Assembly (NCBI RefSeq): GCF_000281955.1
Contig: NZ_AKKF01000130.1
Coordinates: 1-64,000 of the forward strand
Source: Caulobacter sp. AP07
GTDB taxonomy: Bacteria > Pseudomonadota > Alphaproteobacteria > Caulobacterales > Caulobacteraceae
Direction of reading: 5' to 3'
Length of the DNA stretch: 64,000 bases
The position numbers were made by a program, and so were the translations under genes. The notes under the pieces are model-generated. The model was not told where the DNA came from. It saw only the letters and a program-made list of their open reading frames with translations, and did no database searches. Positions within the stretch are counted from its first letter, which is position 1. The number at the start of each line of letters is the position of its first letter. Below, piece by piece: positions 27,613 to 35,907 of the stretch.

Positions 27613-28479
27613 CTAGCCGACCGTCGTCCAGTTGGACGAACCCGCGACCTGCCGCTGGACCCAGCGATAGTTGAGCTCCTCCCAGGGCGTGGCCCAGGGG
27701 GTGAGGTTGTCGAGCACCCAGTCGCCGGACTCGAAGCTGACGACCAGGACCGCGTGGCTCTCGCCGCGCGCCGTGACCGCGACGGCCATCGACAGGGCCT
27801 GGGCCGGCACGCCGGCGGCGATCAGGCGGCGACGCTTCTCGAGGGCGTAGTCCTCGCAGTCGCCATACATCTTGCCGTCGATGACGCGCGGCAACGACCA
27901 GTATTCCAGCAGGCCGTAGAGATCGAAGTCGGTGGCCTTGTGAACGTCGCGGTTCACCTCGCGGTTGATGGTGTTGACCATCTTCATCTGGGCCGACCGC
28001 AGCAAGGGGGCGGTCATGATCGCCGGCGCCGGCGCCGGCGCGGCTTCGGCGATCTGGGCGGGGGGCGGGGCGGCCTGTTCGGCCGAGGTCCAGGACCAGC
28101 CGCCGGCCGGTACGAAATCGGCGGCGATCGTCGGGCGATAGGCGTCAAGCGCCGTGAACTGGGCCAGGGCGACCGTCGGGTCGGGTTTCGCGTCCTCGGC
28201 CGCCGCGGCCGCCGCGGCGGCGACCCGCTCCGGCCAGGAATAGCCGATCGAGGAGGTGGCCAGCACGGCGGCGGTCGGCGTCAGGGCCGCCTGGGCCAGC
28301 GACGGTTCGAGCGGCTCGCAGGCGACCTCGCCCCTCTGGCAGAGGTCGGCGAAGCCCGGCGGCGGCGCGACCGCGTCGCCCAGCGGCATGAACGGGCGTT
28401 CGCCAGCCTGCGCCGCCGTGCCCATCAGTATGGCGACGCTCGCGCTAACGATGCTGCCTAACTTCCTTCGGATCTTCAT
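27613..28479 (-). CDS. hvyA: HvyA-like bacterial transglutaminase-like cysteine protease homologue (BTLCP)
   Basis: The 288-residue protein has a signal peptide (cleavage near AAQAG, residue 25), an Ala/Pro-rich middle part and a C-terminal BTLCP domain. The papain-like triad is intact: Cys208 in YGDCEDYALEKR, His242 in GESHAVLVV, Asp257 in WVLDNL. In Caulobacter crescentus the homologue HvyA, encoded in the capsule locus, prevents capsulation of swarmer cells and is under cell-cycle control by CtrA, SciP and MucR. The same gene context is present here, with a phosphatase and Wza divergently encoded, and a CtrA-like box upstream. The gene symbol rests on family plus context. Confidence 0.82.
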   Translation of the reverse strand: MKIRRKLGSIVSASVAILMGTAAQAGERPFMPLGDAVAPPPGFADLCQRGEVACEPLEPSLAQAALTPTAAVLATSSIGYSWPERVAAAAAAAAEDAKPDPTVALAQFTALDAYRPTIAADFVPAGGWSWTSAEQAAPPPAQIAEAAPAPAPAIMTAPLLRSAQMKMVNTINREVNRDVHKATDFDLYGLLEYWSLPRVIDGKMYGDCEDYALEKRRRLIAAGVPAQALSMAVAVTARGESHAVLVVSFESGDWVLDNLTPWATPWEELNYRWVQRQVAGSSNWTTVG

Positions 28480-28601
28480 CGAAGCCTCACCGGTGAGAGT
28501 GAGACTAGAGTGAAGTTATCGTCTGAATATCCGATCAAAAGACATGGTAACAGCTATATCAATTCTATTGGTAACTGGTCTGTTATTGGTAAATGAAACG
28601 C

Positions 28602-28616
28602 TTAAGACTATATTAC
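28602..28616. promoter_or_regulatory. CtrA-like box TTAA-N7-TTAC upstream of hvyA
   Basis: TTAAGACTATATTAC matches TTAA-N7-TTAA at seven of eight positions. It lies 123 bases upstream of the hvyA start and 127 bases upstream of the divergent phosphatase, within an AT-rich stretch (28500-28690) quite unlike the surrounding DNA. It fits the known CtrA control of hvyA in Caulobacter crescentus, but binding here is unproven. Confidence 0.5.
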
Positions 28617-28742
28617 TAGGTCGTTGAGATTTATGGTGTATTGATTGCTAAGGTTGTTGCTGGGCGGTTGATCGGCGCGGACGGGTGAGGCAAGTTGCCG
28701 GGCGTCGAACCTAGGCGCCGTGGCGCGCCGATTGGCCAGGTG

Positions 28743-29558
28743 ATGCGCTTCAACTTTCTTCGTCCCAAGGCCCGCCCCGCGACCGGCCCAGTCGTCGCGT
28801 CGACGGGCGGCCGCGTGGTCTATGCGGTGGGCGACATCCACGGCTATCTCGACCTGCTCGACGATCTGCTGGACACCATCGTCCGCGACTTCGCCTACCT
28901 GAAGGAGCGCGAGCCGGATCGGAAGGACCGTGCGGTGCTGGTCTTCGTCGGCGACTATGTCGACCGGGGCCCGGCCTCGCGCGGCGTGATCGAGCGGGTG
29001 CTGGCCCTGAAGACGCTCTCCGACCAGGGGAGCGGCTTCGAGGTTCGCGCCCTGATGGGCAACCACGAGCAGACCTTGCTGTCCTTTCTCGACACGCCCG
29101 AGGCCGGCGCGGCCTGGGTCGAGTTCGGCGGCGGCGAGACCCTGGCGTCCTACGACGTGGTGCGGCCGCCGGGTCGCGGCGACGCCGACAGCTGGCGGGA
29201 CGTGCAAGCCCAGTTCCAACGGAACTTGCCCGCCGACCACCTGGCGTTCCTGCGGGCGCTGGAGCTGTCGGCCCGGTACGGCGACTACCTGTTCGTCCAC
29301 GCGGGCGTCAGACCGGGCGTGCCCCTGGACCGGCAGGAGCCCGAGGACCTGCTGTGGATCCGCAACGACTTCCTGTCCCTGCCCCACCGTCTGGGCTGCG
29401 TTGTGGTGCACGGTCACACGCCGGACGCGGAGCCTTTCATCGGTCCTGACCGCATCAATATCGACACCGGCGCCTACGCGACGGGCGTCTTGACCGCTGT
29501 TCGTTTGACTGAGAGTCCGCCTGTTGTGCTTCAGGCTCGAAAATCTCGCCGCGTTTAG
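28743..29558 (+). CDS. PPP-family serine/threonine metallophosphatase
   Basis: The 271-residue protein has all PPP-family metal motifs: GDIHG near residue 31, GDYVDRG near 71, GNHE near 107, LFVHAG and VVHGHTP toward the end. These bind two metal ions and hydrolyse phosphomonoesters, typically on phosphoproteins. The start at ATG 28743 places a short basic region before the first strand. It diverges from hvyA and precedes wza by 81 bases. Its constant place beside Wzc and Wza genes suggests it acts on capsule phosphoproteins or on a lipid/sugar phosphate; the target is not known. Confidence 0.85.
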   Translation: MRFNFLRPKARPATGPVVASTGGRVVYAVGDIHGYLDLLDDLLDTIVRDFAYLKEREPDRKDRAVLVFVGDYVDRGPASRGVIERVLALKTLSDQGSGFEVRALMGNHEQTLLSFLDTPEAGAAWVEFGGGETLASYDVVRPPGRGDADSWRDVQAQFQRNLPADHLAFLRALELSARYGDYLFVHAGVRPGVPLDRQEPEDLLWIRNDFLSLPHRLGCVVVHGHTPDAEPFIGPDRINIDTGAYATGVLTAVRLTESPPVVLQARKSRRV

Positions 29559-29639
29559 CGCTTCGCCTTGTCGGCGTCACATCCCCGTGCCATCACACCG
29601 CTCACAGGGACTGTGCGTAATCTTGAGAACACTTATCCG

Positions 29640-30278
29640 ATGACTTTCGTTCGACGTTTCCTGAATCGTTTAGCGTTGCCGTTGGGTGTCGCCCTGATCG
29701 GCCTTCAGGCCGCTCCGGCGCTGGCCCAGGACGCGATCCCCTTCCCGCCCCCGGCCGCTGCTCCCGCGGCTTCGGCGCCGATGGCCGCCGCATCGGCCGT
29801 TCCCACCACCATCACCGAGCCGGACTACCAGCTCGGCTCCGGCGACAAGGTGCGCGTCACCGTCTATGGCGAGCCCACCCTGTCGGGCGAATTTTTCGTG
29901 ACGGGCAGCGGCCTGGTCTCCTTGCCGCTGGTCGGCGAGGTCAAGGCCGCGGGCCTCAGCGTCGGCCAGTTCCAGGAGGCCGTGCAGAAGGCCCTCAGCG
30001 ACGGCTATCTCAAGGAACCGCGCGTCAGCGCCGAGGTCCTGGGCTTCCGCCCATTCTATATCCTGGGTGAAGTCACCAAGCCCGGCACCTATCCCTATAC
30101 GTCGGGCCTGACCGTGCTCAACGCCGTGGCGACGGCCGGCGGCTACACCTACCGGGCCGACAAGAACAAGGTCTTCATCAAGCGCAACGGCGAGACCTCG
30201 GAGGTGAAGACCGAGCTTTCGCCTTCGACCACCGTGGCGCCGGGCGACACCATTCGCATTGGCGAACGGTTCTTCTAG
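29640..30278 (+). CDS. wza: Wza-type polysaccharide export outer-membrane protein (short form)
   Basis: The 212-residue protein has a signal peptide (MTFVRRFLNRLALPLGVAL, cleavage near ALAQD), a Pro/Ala-rich linker, and the Poly_export domain starting YQLGSGDKVRVTVYGEP. A SLBB-type segment follows (FYILGEVTKPGTYPYTSGLTVLNAVATAGG). It is half the length of E. coli Wza and has no obvious outer-membrane helix at its C-terminus, which ends GERFF. Short forms like this occur in Caulobacter holdfast and capsule loci and may pair with the separate beta-barrel encoded at 20.98 kb. The ATG at 29640 begins the signal peptide. Confidence 0.85.
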   Translation: MTFVRRFLNRLALPLGVALIGLQAAPALAQDAIPFPPPAAAPAASAPMAAASAVPTTITEPDYQLGSGDKVRVTVYGEPTLSGEFFVTGSGLVSLPLVGEVKAAGLSVGQFQEAVQKALSDGYLKEPRVSAEVLGFRPFYILGEVTKPGTYPYTSGLTVLNAVATAGGYTYRADKNKVFIKRNGETSEVKTELSPSTTVAPGDTIRIGERFF

Positions 30279-30318
30279 CCATCGGCCCCGCGCGTTGCTC
30301 GAGTTGGGCGTTGGACGG

Positions 30319-31119
30319 CTAGGGTTCGACCACGATCCGGCTGGCCAAGGCTTTCGCTATGGCCTGATTGGCTTGGTCGCTGAGATGCAGTCCGTCATAT
30401 TGCAAGGGGGCGTCGAGTCCCCGCAACGCTTCGCCGGCGTCCATGGCCTTCGCGCCCGTCCGGGCGGCGACCTCGGCGGCCATCTGTCGATAGGGGTCGA
30501 GGCGGGGCTGGGTGTCGCGAGCCGAGGCCGGGGGCGGCAGCAGCACGATGACCTGGGCCCCGTCGTTGAGCCGTCGCCGGACCAGCGCTTCCAGCAAGGC
30601 GCCATAGGTCGCTACGCCCAAGGGGGCGTTGCGGCCACGGACGGCGGCGTCGTTGGCGCCGTACATGATGATCGCGAGCTGGCCGCTGGGGGCGTCGGCC
30701 CATCGTGTGACGCCCTCCAGCGTGCGGTCGCCCGGCATGCCGAGGTTGACCACCTTGATCTGTCCGCCCAGCAGCCGGCCCAGCTCTTCGGGGTAGGGGG
30801 TCAGGCTGCGGGGCGCCAGCGACCCGTTGATGCCGCCCTGGGTCGGGGTCCAGCCGCGCGCGAACCCGTAGGTCAGGCTATCGCCCTCGCAGATGATCGT
30901 CGCGCCGGGCTTCAGGCGTGTCGGTCCGCCCGACGGGGGAGGCAAGGCGACGTGGGTGGCCGCCAGGGCGCTTCCGGTGAGGCGCCATTGCGGCGCGCCC
31001 GTCGCAAACAGCGTGGCGCCGGCCCCCGCCGCGAAGCCCAGGGCGGCGCCGACCAACACGCCCGGCAGGAAATATCGCGATCGCCGCAGGTTTCGCAGAT
31101 GCTCGGCAAGCTTGCTCAT
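30319..31119 (-). CDS. Membrane-anchored SGNH/GDSL hydrolase
   Basis: The 266-residue protein has an N-terminal membrane anchor or signal (about residues 18-40, FLPGVLVGAALGFAAGAGAT) and an SGNH-hydrolase domain. Block I is CEGDSLTYG with the nucleophile Ser, the oxyanion Gly follows in VNLGMPGDRT, block III is MYGANDAA, and block V is YDGLHLSD with Asp and His. Such enzymes remove or transfer O-acetyl groups. Located between wza and four acyltransferase genes, it probably edits acyl groups on the polymer in the periplasm. It converges with wza and diverges from the next acyltransferase. Confidence 0.85.
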   Translation of the reverse strand: MSKLAEHLRNLRRSRYFLPGVLVGAALGFAAGAGATLFATGAPQWRLTGSALAATHVALPPPSGGPTRLKPGATIICEGDSLTYGFARGWTPTQGGINGSLAPRSLTPYPEELGRLLGGQIKVVNLGMPGDRTLEGVTRWADAPSGQLAIIMYGANDAAVRGRNAPLGVATYGALLEALVRRRLNDGAQVIVLLPPPASARDTQPRLDPYRQMAAEVAARTGAKAMDAGEALRGLDAPLQYDGLHLSDQANQAIAKALASRIVVEP

Positions 31120-31449
31120 GTCGTTCCCGTAAGGTCGTCGGCGACGCTGGAGAGAGCGCGAGCGCCGACGAAACCGGCGTCCGTCCCTGGCCGCCGCGCG
31201 AGGGCATGGTGACGCTCGGCGGGCGCGCTGAAAAGGGGCGAAGGGCGCGGCGCCGTCGCCCGGGCCTTCGCCAACGCCGGTCGCGGCCGCTCGGTGTGGC
31301 GGCCTGCGTCCAAACGCGGCGATCGCCGGGTTTCGACGCCGCTGTCGCCGTTCGACGGTTGCGCGCCGCCGCCGAACGTTTCATGAGCGCTCCGGCATGG
31401 CGGCCCCGGAATCGTGCTGATCGTCGAAGTGCCGCCGGAAGGACTGCTG
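31120..31449. other. Intergenic region without a recognised gene
   Basis: This 330-bp divergent gap lies between the SGNH hydrolase and an acyltransferase. It is GC-rich and contains overlapping open frames on both strands, but none has a ribosome site with plausible composition. The final part carries the ribosome site of the acyltransferase (GGAAGGA at 31436-31443). No operator-like palindrome was noticed. Confidence 0.4.
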
Positions 31450-32481
31450 ATGTCGGACGTGCAAGACCCTAGCCGGAACGCCACGCCAACGCCGCGCGAG
31501 CCGCGGGCGAAGCTTCTGGACATCGAGCGCGGCAAGGGGCTTGGCATCCTGCTGGTCGTCTACGGCCACCTGGTGATGGCCGGCTCGCTGGGCGAGCCCT
31601 ACTGGTACAACCTGACCAAGGGCTCGATCTATCTCTTCCACATGCCCTTCTTCATGTACCTGAGCGGTTTCGTCTATTTCCACACCGGCTCGCACCTGGG
31701 CCGCCGGTTCGGCAAGTTCTTTCAGGCCCGGGTCGATCGCCTGCTGGTGCCCTTCCTGGCGATTTCGCTGCTGGTGGTGGTCGCCAAGATCCTCGGCGGC
31801 CTGCTGGCCCATGTCGACGACGGGGTGTCGAATCTGCTGAGCGGCCTGTGGGCGGTGATTTCCAACGGCCCGAACAATCCTTCGATCTCGGTCTGGTATC
31901 TGCTGACGCTGTTCGTCTACGCGGTATCGACGCCGTTCCTGTGGCGATTGACCCACGGTCGCTGGCTGCTGCTGCTGGCCATCGCGCTGGGCGTCCAGTT
32001 CATCCCGGCGCCCGAGGCGTTCTACCTGGCGCGCATTCTGCGCTACTTCATCTTCTTCGTGCTGGGCATGGCGGCGTGCCGCTATGCGCCGACGGTGCTG
32101 AAGGCCTATCGATGGACCTTGCCGCTGACGATCGCCGCCTTCGCCGTGGCGCTCTATGTCGGTCGCGCCATGCCCCATGCGCTGCTGATCTGCGGCGTGC
32201 TGTCGATCCCGGTTCTGCACGGCCTGCTGAATCTGCCGGTCTTCGCCCGCGATCGCGTTCTGGTCTGGTTCGGTGAGAACTCGATGGTCATCTACCTGTT
32301 CAACACCCTGGCGATCGGGGTGGCCAAGGTGCTGTACGTGCGGTTGTTTCCGTACGAGGGGGCCTGGTTTGGCCTGCTGGTTCTGGTGTTGATGATCAGC
32401 GGGGTATTCGCGCCGATCGCGCTGAAGGCGATTCTCCGCCGCATTGAGGCCGCCAAGCCGGTCTACCAGTATATCCAGTAG
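31450..32481 (+). CDS. Acyltransferase-3 family membrane protein
   Basis: The 343-residue protein has about ten membrane helices and the acyltransferase-3 signature: LDIERGKGLGILLVVYGH near residue 30 with the conserved His, then an FHMPFFMYLSGF helix and an Arg-rich loop (GRRFGKFFQARVDRL). Family members move acetyl or other acyl groups from the cytoplasm onto extracytoplasmic sugars. The ATG at 31450 was chosen for its ribosome site GGAAGGA. It is one of four acyl/acetyltransferases in this locus, so the polymer is probably decorated at several positions. The acyl donor and acceptor sugar are unknown. Confidence 0.82.
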   Translation: MSDVQDPSRNATPTPREPRAKLLDIERGKGLGILLVVYGHLVMAGSLGEPYWYNLTKGSIYLFHMPFFMYLSGFVYFHTGSHLGRRFGKFFQARVDRLLVPFLAISLLVVVAKILGGLLAHVDDGVSNLLSGLWAVISNGPNNPSISVWYLLTLFVYAVSTPFLWRLTHGRWLLLLAIALGVQFIPAPEAFYLARILRYFIFFVLGMAACRYAPTVLKAYRWTLPLTIAAFAVALYVGRAMPHALLICGVLSIPVLHGLLNLPVFARDRVLVWFGENSMVIYLFNTLAIGVAKVLYVRLFPYEGAWFGLLVLVLMISGVFAPIALKAILRRIEAAKPVYQYIQ

Positions 32482-32733
32482 GCGACGGTTGAGCTTGACC
32501 GCCCAAGGCGGCGTTTATCCTTCGCATGGCTAAGTTTGGGCCCTGGGCGATAACGACGCCAAGATGCTCATTTGTGCGAGCGTGCATACGTCTGTGCCGC
32601 AAACTTCGACCGACAGGATTTCTTTTGCGATTGTCACAGGAGAAAGATTGCACTCGGCGGCGGAATGGCGAAATACACGTGATGTTGTTTGTGTCGTCGG
32701 TTTTCGGCGAGCTCGGATCGGAGCGGGGATAGT

Positions 32734-34101
32734 ATGCGTGTAGCGATGATTGGCACGGGCTATGTGGGCCTGGTGTCGGGGGCGTGCTTCGCCGATTTTG
32801 GTCACGTGGTGACCTGTATCGACAAGGATCCGGGCAAGATCGAGCGTCTGGAGAAGGGCGAGATCCCGATCTTCGAGCCCGGCCTTGACGACCTTGTCGC
32901 CCGCAACGTGCGCGAAGGGCGGCTGTCCTTCACCCTGGAAGGCGCCCAAGCCATCAAGGACGCCGACGCGGTGTTCATCGCCGTCGGCACCCCGACCCGG
33001 CGCGGCGACGGCCATGCCGACCTGTCCTACGTCTATGCGGCCGCCGAGGAGATCGCCGGCCTGATCGACGGCTTCACCGTGATCGTCACCAAGTCGACCG
33101 TGCCGGTGGGCACCGGCGACGAGGTCGAGGCGATCATCAAGAGGGCGCGTCCGGACGCCCTGTTCGCGGTGGTCTCCAACCCCGAGTTCCTGCGCGAAGG
33201 CGCGGCGATCGAGGACTTCAAGCGCCCCGACCGCGTGGTGGTCGGCACCGAGGACGAGCGCGCCCAGGCGGTGATGCGCGAACTCTACCGCCCGCTGTCG
33301 CTGAACGAGACGCCGATCGTCTTCACCGGCCGGCGCACCAGCGAGCTGATCAAGTACGCGGCCAACGCCTTCCTGGCGATGAAGATCACCTTCATCAACG
33401 AGATGGCCGACCTGTGCGAAAAGGTCGGGGCCGACGTCCAGCAGGTGGCCCGCGGCATCGGCCTGGACAAGCGGATCGGCAGCAAGTTCCTCAACGCCGG
33501 CCCCGGCTACGGCGGTTCCTGCTTCCCCAAGGACACCATCGCCCTGGTGCGCACCGCCAACGACTACGGCGCGCCGACCCGGCTGATCGAGGCCACGGTG
33601 GCGATCAACGACGCGCGCAAGAAGGCCATGGCCCAGAAGGTGGCCGCGGTGCTCGGTTCGCAAGACCTGGCGGGCAAGACCGTCGGCGTGCTGGGCGTGA
33701 CCTTCAAGCCCAACACCGACGACATGCGCGACGCCCCCAGCCTCGACATCCTGCCGGCCCTGCAGGCCATGGGCGCCAGCGTCCAGGCCTTCGACCCGGA
33801 AGGCGCCAAGGAAGCGGCCCACATGCTGCCCGGCGTCGCGTTCAAGTCCGGTCCCTACGAGGCGGCCGAAGGCGCCGACGTGCTGCTGATCCTCACCGAG
33901 TGGGACCAGTTCCGCGCCCTCGACCTCGACCGCCTGAAGACCTTGCTCAACGCCCCGGTCGTCGTCGACCTGCGCAATGTCTACAAGCCCGCCGAAATGG
34001 TCCGCGCCGGCTTCACCTACGCCTCCATCGGACGCGGGCAGCTGACGGAAACCGTGCCGGCGCCGGCGTCGGCGCCAACCCTCTCCGCCGCCAACGCGTG
34101 A
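32734..34101 (+). CDS. ugd: UDP-glucose 6-dehydrogenase
   Basis: The 455-residue enzyme oxidises UDP-glucose to UDP-glucuronate with two NAD+. Hallmarks are the N-terminal MIGTGYVGLVSGACFADFGH, VGTPTRRGDGHADLSYV, a central FLNAGPGYGGSCFPKDT with the catalytic Cys near residue 261, and FKPNTDDMRDAPS in the C-terminal domain. Start ATG 32734 gives the typical N-terminal dinucleotide-binding strand. It is immediately upstream of the PssD/PssE glucuronosyltransferase pair, so the product is supplied where it is used. The epimerase at 48.9 kb could turn some of it into UDP-galacturonate. Confidence 0.96.
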   Translation: MRVAMIGTGYVGLVSGACFADFGHVVTCIDKDPGKIERLEKGEIPIFEPGLDDLVARNVREGRLSFTLEGAQAIKDADAVFIAVGTPTRRGDGHADLSYVYAAAEEIAGLIDGFTVIVTKSTVPVGTGDEVEAIIKRARPDALFAVVSNPEFLREGAAIEDFKRPDRVVVGTEDERAQAVMRELYRPLSLNETPIVFTGRRTSELIKYAANAFLAMKITFINEMADLCEKVGADVQQVARGIGLDKRIGSKFLNAGPGYGGSCFPKDTIALVRTANDYGAPTRLIEATVAINDARKKAMAQKVAAVLGSQDLAGKTVGVLGVTFKPNTDDMRDAPSLDILPALQAMGASVQAFDPEGAKEAAHMLPGVAFKSGPYEAAEGADVLLILTEWDQFRALDLDRLKTLLNAPVVVDLRNVYKPAEMVRAGFTYASIGRGQLTETVPAPASAPTLSAANA

Positions 34102-34109
34102 GCGCCGCC

Positions 34110-34583
34110 ATGTCGAGCGAGGCGGAGGCGAAGCGCGCGATGAGGGTCCTGGCTGTTTCCTCGTCGGGCGGTCACTGGGAGCAGTTGATGCTGCTGCGCG
34201 AGGCCTTCGCCGATTGCGAGGTCGTCTATGCGACGACCCTGTCGGGCCTCGCCGAGCGCTCGGGCGTCGACGAGGCCACGATCATCCCGGACTTCAACGC
34301 ACAGAAGCCCGTGAAGACGTTGCTCAGCCTGTGGTCGATCTTCCAGCTGGTGTTGCGGTCCAGAGCCGACGCGATCGTCTCGACGGGGGCCGCGCCGGGC
34401 TTCGTGGCGCTGGCGGTCGGGCGGCTGATGGGCAAGCACACCATCTGGATCGACAGCATCGCCAACTCCGAGCGGCTGTCGATGTCGGGCTCGATGATCC
34501 GTCGCATCGCCCACCTCAGGCTGACCCAGTGGGAGCATCTGGCGCGGCCGGAAGGCCCCCTCTATGCGGGGGCCGTCCTGTGA
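34110..34583 (+). CDS. pssD: PssD/Alg14-like subunit of a two-part glycosyltransferase
   Basis: The 157-residue protein is the membrane-associated, acceptor-side subunit of an Alg13/Alg14-type glycosyltransferase. It shows VLAVSSSGGHWEQLMLLREAF near the start, DAIVSTGAAPGFVAL in the middle and WIDSIANSERLSMSG toward the end, the standard Alg14/PssD motifs. In Rhizobium leguminosarum PssD works with PssE to add glucuronate from UDP-GlcA to a lipid-linked glucose. Three starts are possible (GTG 34098, ATG 34110, ATG 34140); 34110 is a compromise. The stop overlaps the pssE start (GTGA). Confidence 0.85.
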   Translation: MSSEAEAKRAMRVLAVSSSGGHWEQLMLLREAFADCEVVYATTLSGLAERSGVDEATIIPDFNAQKPVKTLLSLWSIFQLVLRSRADAIVSTGAAPGFVALAVGRLMGKHTIWIDSIANSERLSMSGSMIRRIAHLRLTQWEHLARPEGPLYAGAVL

Positions 34584-35059
34584 TCCTGGCGACCGTTGGA
34601 ACGCAGCTGCCCTTTCCCCGATTGATCCGAATCCTGGACGAGCTGGCTCCGTCCCTGAAGGATCGCGTGGTCGCGCAGATCGGCGACAATCCCGAACTCC
34701 CCAAGAACATCGAGCACTATCGAACGATGGAGCCCCGGCAGTTCGAGGAGCTGTTCCGGCAGGCCGACCGCATTGTCGCCCACGCCGGCATCGGGACGGT
34801 CCTGGCGGCCAAGAAACATCGGCGCCCGATCATCATCTTCCCGAGGCGGGCGGCCATGGGGGAGCACCGGAACGACCACCAGGTCGCGACGGCCAAGCAG
34901 TTGGAACAGCGCCGCGGCGTCTATATCGCGCACGACCGCGACGCGTTGGAAGCGCTGCTGCGGCGTGACGATCTCGTCGCGCCCGAGGCCGACGGCAGCC
35001 CTTCGCTTTCCGTCCTGGTGAAGACGATCAATCACTCCCTGAAAACCGCGGCAGGCTGA
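34580..35059 (+). CDS. pssE: PssE/Alg13-like catalytic subunit of a two-part glycosyltransferase
   Basis: The 159-residue protein matches the Alg13/PssE half of a split GT-B glycosyltransferase. It opens ILATVGTQLPFPRLIRILDEL, contains IVAHAGIGTVLAAKKHRRPIIIFPR, the nucleotide-sugar site, and GEHRNDHQVATAKQLE. The start is a GTG at 34580 whose last two bases are shared with the pssD stop, so the subunits are translationally coupled. With ugd directly upstream, the donor is most probably UDP-glucuronate. A CE4 deacetylase gene begins one base after its stop codon. Confidence 0.88.
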   Translation: MILATVGTQLPFPRLIRILDELAPSLKDRVVAQIGDNPELPKNIEHYRTMEPRQFEELFRQADRIVAHAGIGTVLAAKKHRRPIIIFPRRAAMGEHRNDHQVATAKQLEQRRGVYIAHDRDALEALLRRDDLVAPEADGSPSLSVLVKTINHSLKTAAG

Positions 35060-35060
35060 T

Positions 35061-35834
35061 GTGGCGAGGCGATCCGCCAAATCCGCGAGGCGCCGCCACA
35101 GGCTCGACCTAGTCGCCGTCGCGGTGCTGGTCATGGGCCTGTCCGGCTTCGCTGGGCAGGCGGGGGCGGCCGCGCGCTGCGAGGCTGGCGCTGTCGCGCG
35201 CAAGGTGGTGATCGACGACCGGCATGGGGAGCGTTACGGCGACCTGCGTTACGGGCGCCGTCTGCTCGCCGACAAGGAAGTGGCGCTGACGTTCGACGAC
35301 GGCCCACGGCCGGGGACCACGCCGGCGATCCTGGCCACGCTGCGCGAGCACTGCGTGCGGGCCACGTTCTTCATGATCGGTCAGCGGGTCGACGCCCATC
35401 CCGAGATCGCGCGGCAGGTTCTCGAGGACGGCCATACCGTCGGATCGCACAGCTGGTCACACCAGCTGATGCCCAGCCTGGCGCCCGCCGATCAGGTCGC
35501 TGATTTCGATCGCGGATTCGCCAGCCTCGAGAAGGCTCTTGGACAGCGTCCCGCCCCGGTCTTTCGCTTTCCGCAATTCAAGGACACGGCCGTCTTGCTG
35601 GACCACGCGCGGGCGCGCGGCGTGGCCGTCATCAGTACGGATATCAGTTCCGAAGATTGGCGGGGCGATGCGCCGGACGTGACCTTGGCGCGGATCTTCT
35701 CCCGGCTGGACGCGCGTGGATCGGGCATCCTGATCCTTCACGACGCCCAGGCCAACACGGCCAAGCTCTTGCCAGCCCTCCTGGAGGGCCTGCGGGCGCG
35801 CGGCTACCACGTCGTTCAGATCGTGGCGCGATAG
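35061..35834 (+). CDS. Polysaccharide deacetylase (CE4 family)
   Basis: The 257-residue protein has a basic N-terminus and hydrophobic signal or anchor (LDLVAVAVLVMGLSGFAG), then a NodB homology domain. Motif 1 is LTFDDGPRPGT with the catalytic base and metal Asp, motif 2 is HTVGSHSWSH with the two metal His, and FRFPQF and ILILHDAQ give the later motifs. CE4 enzymes remove N-acetyl groups from amino sugars in polymers. In Caulobacter, partial deacetylation by HfsH makes holdfast adhesive; a similar job for this polymer is inferred. It is in one operon with ugd-pssD-pssE. Confidence 0.88.
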   Translation: MARRSAKSARRRHRLDLVAVAVLVMGLSGFAGQAGAAARCEAGAVARKVVIDDRHGERYGDLRYGRRLLADKEVALTFDDGPRPGTTPAILATLREHCVRATFFMIGQRVDAHPEIARQVLEDGHTVGSHSWSHQLMPSLAPADQVADFDRGFASLEKALGQRPAPVFRFPQFKDTAVLLDHARARGVAVISTDISSEDWRGDAPDVTLARIFSRLDARGSGILILHDAQANTAKLLPALLEGLRARGYHVVQIVAR

Positions 35835-35907
35835 ATGGCCCGCCTCCCGGTGTGGCGGCGACGCGTGGTCGAAGTCCTCCAACAAACGCTGTTTTTGTAG
35901 AGTTATA

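Noticed and set aside
32526-32732. A 68-codon frame just upstream of ugd
   Set aside because: It overlaps the likely promoter and ribosome site of ugd, is Cys/Arg-rich in an unlikely way and lacks a ribosome site.
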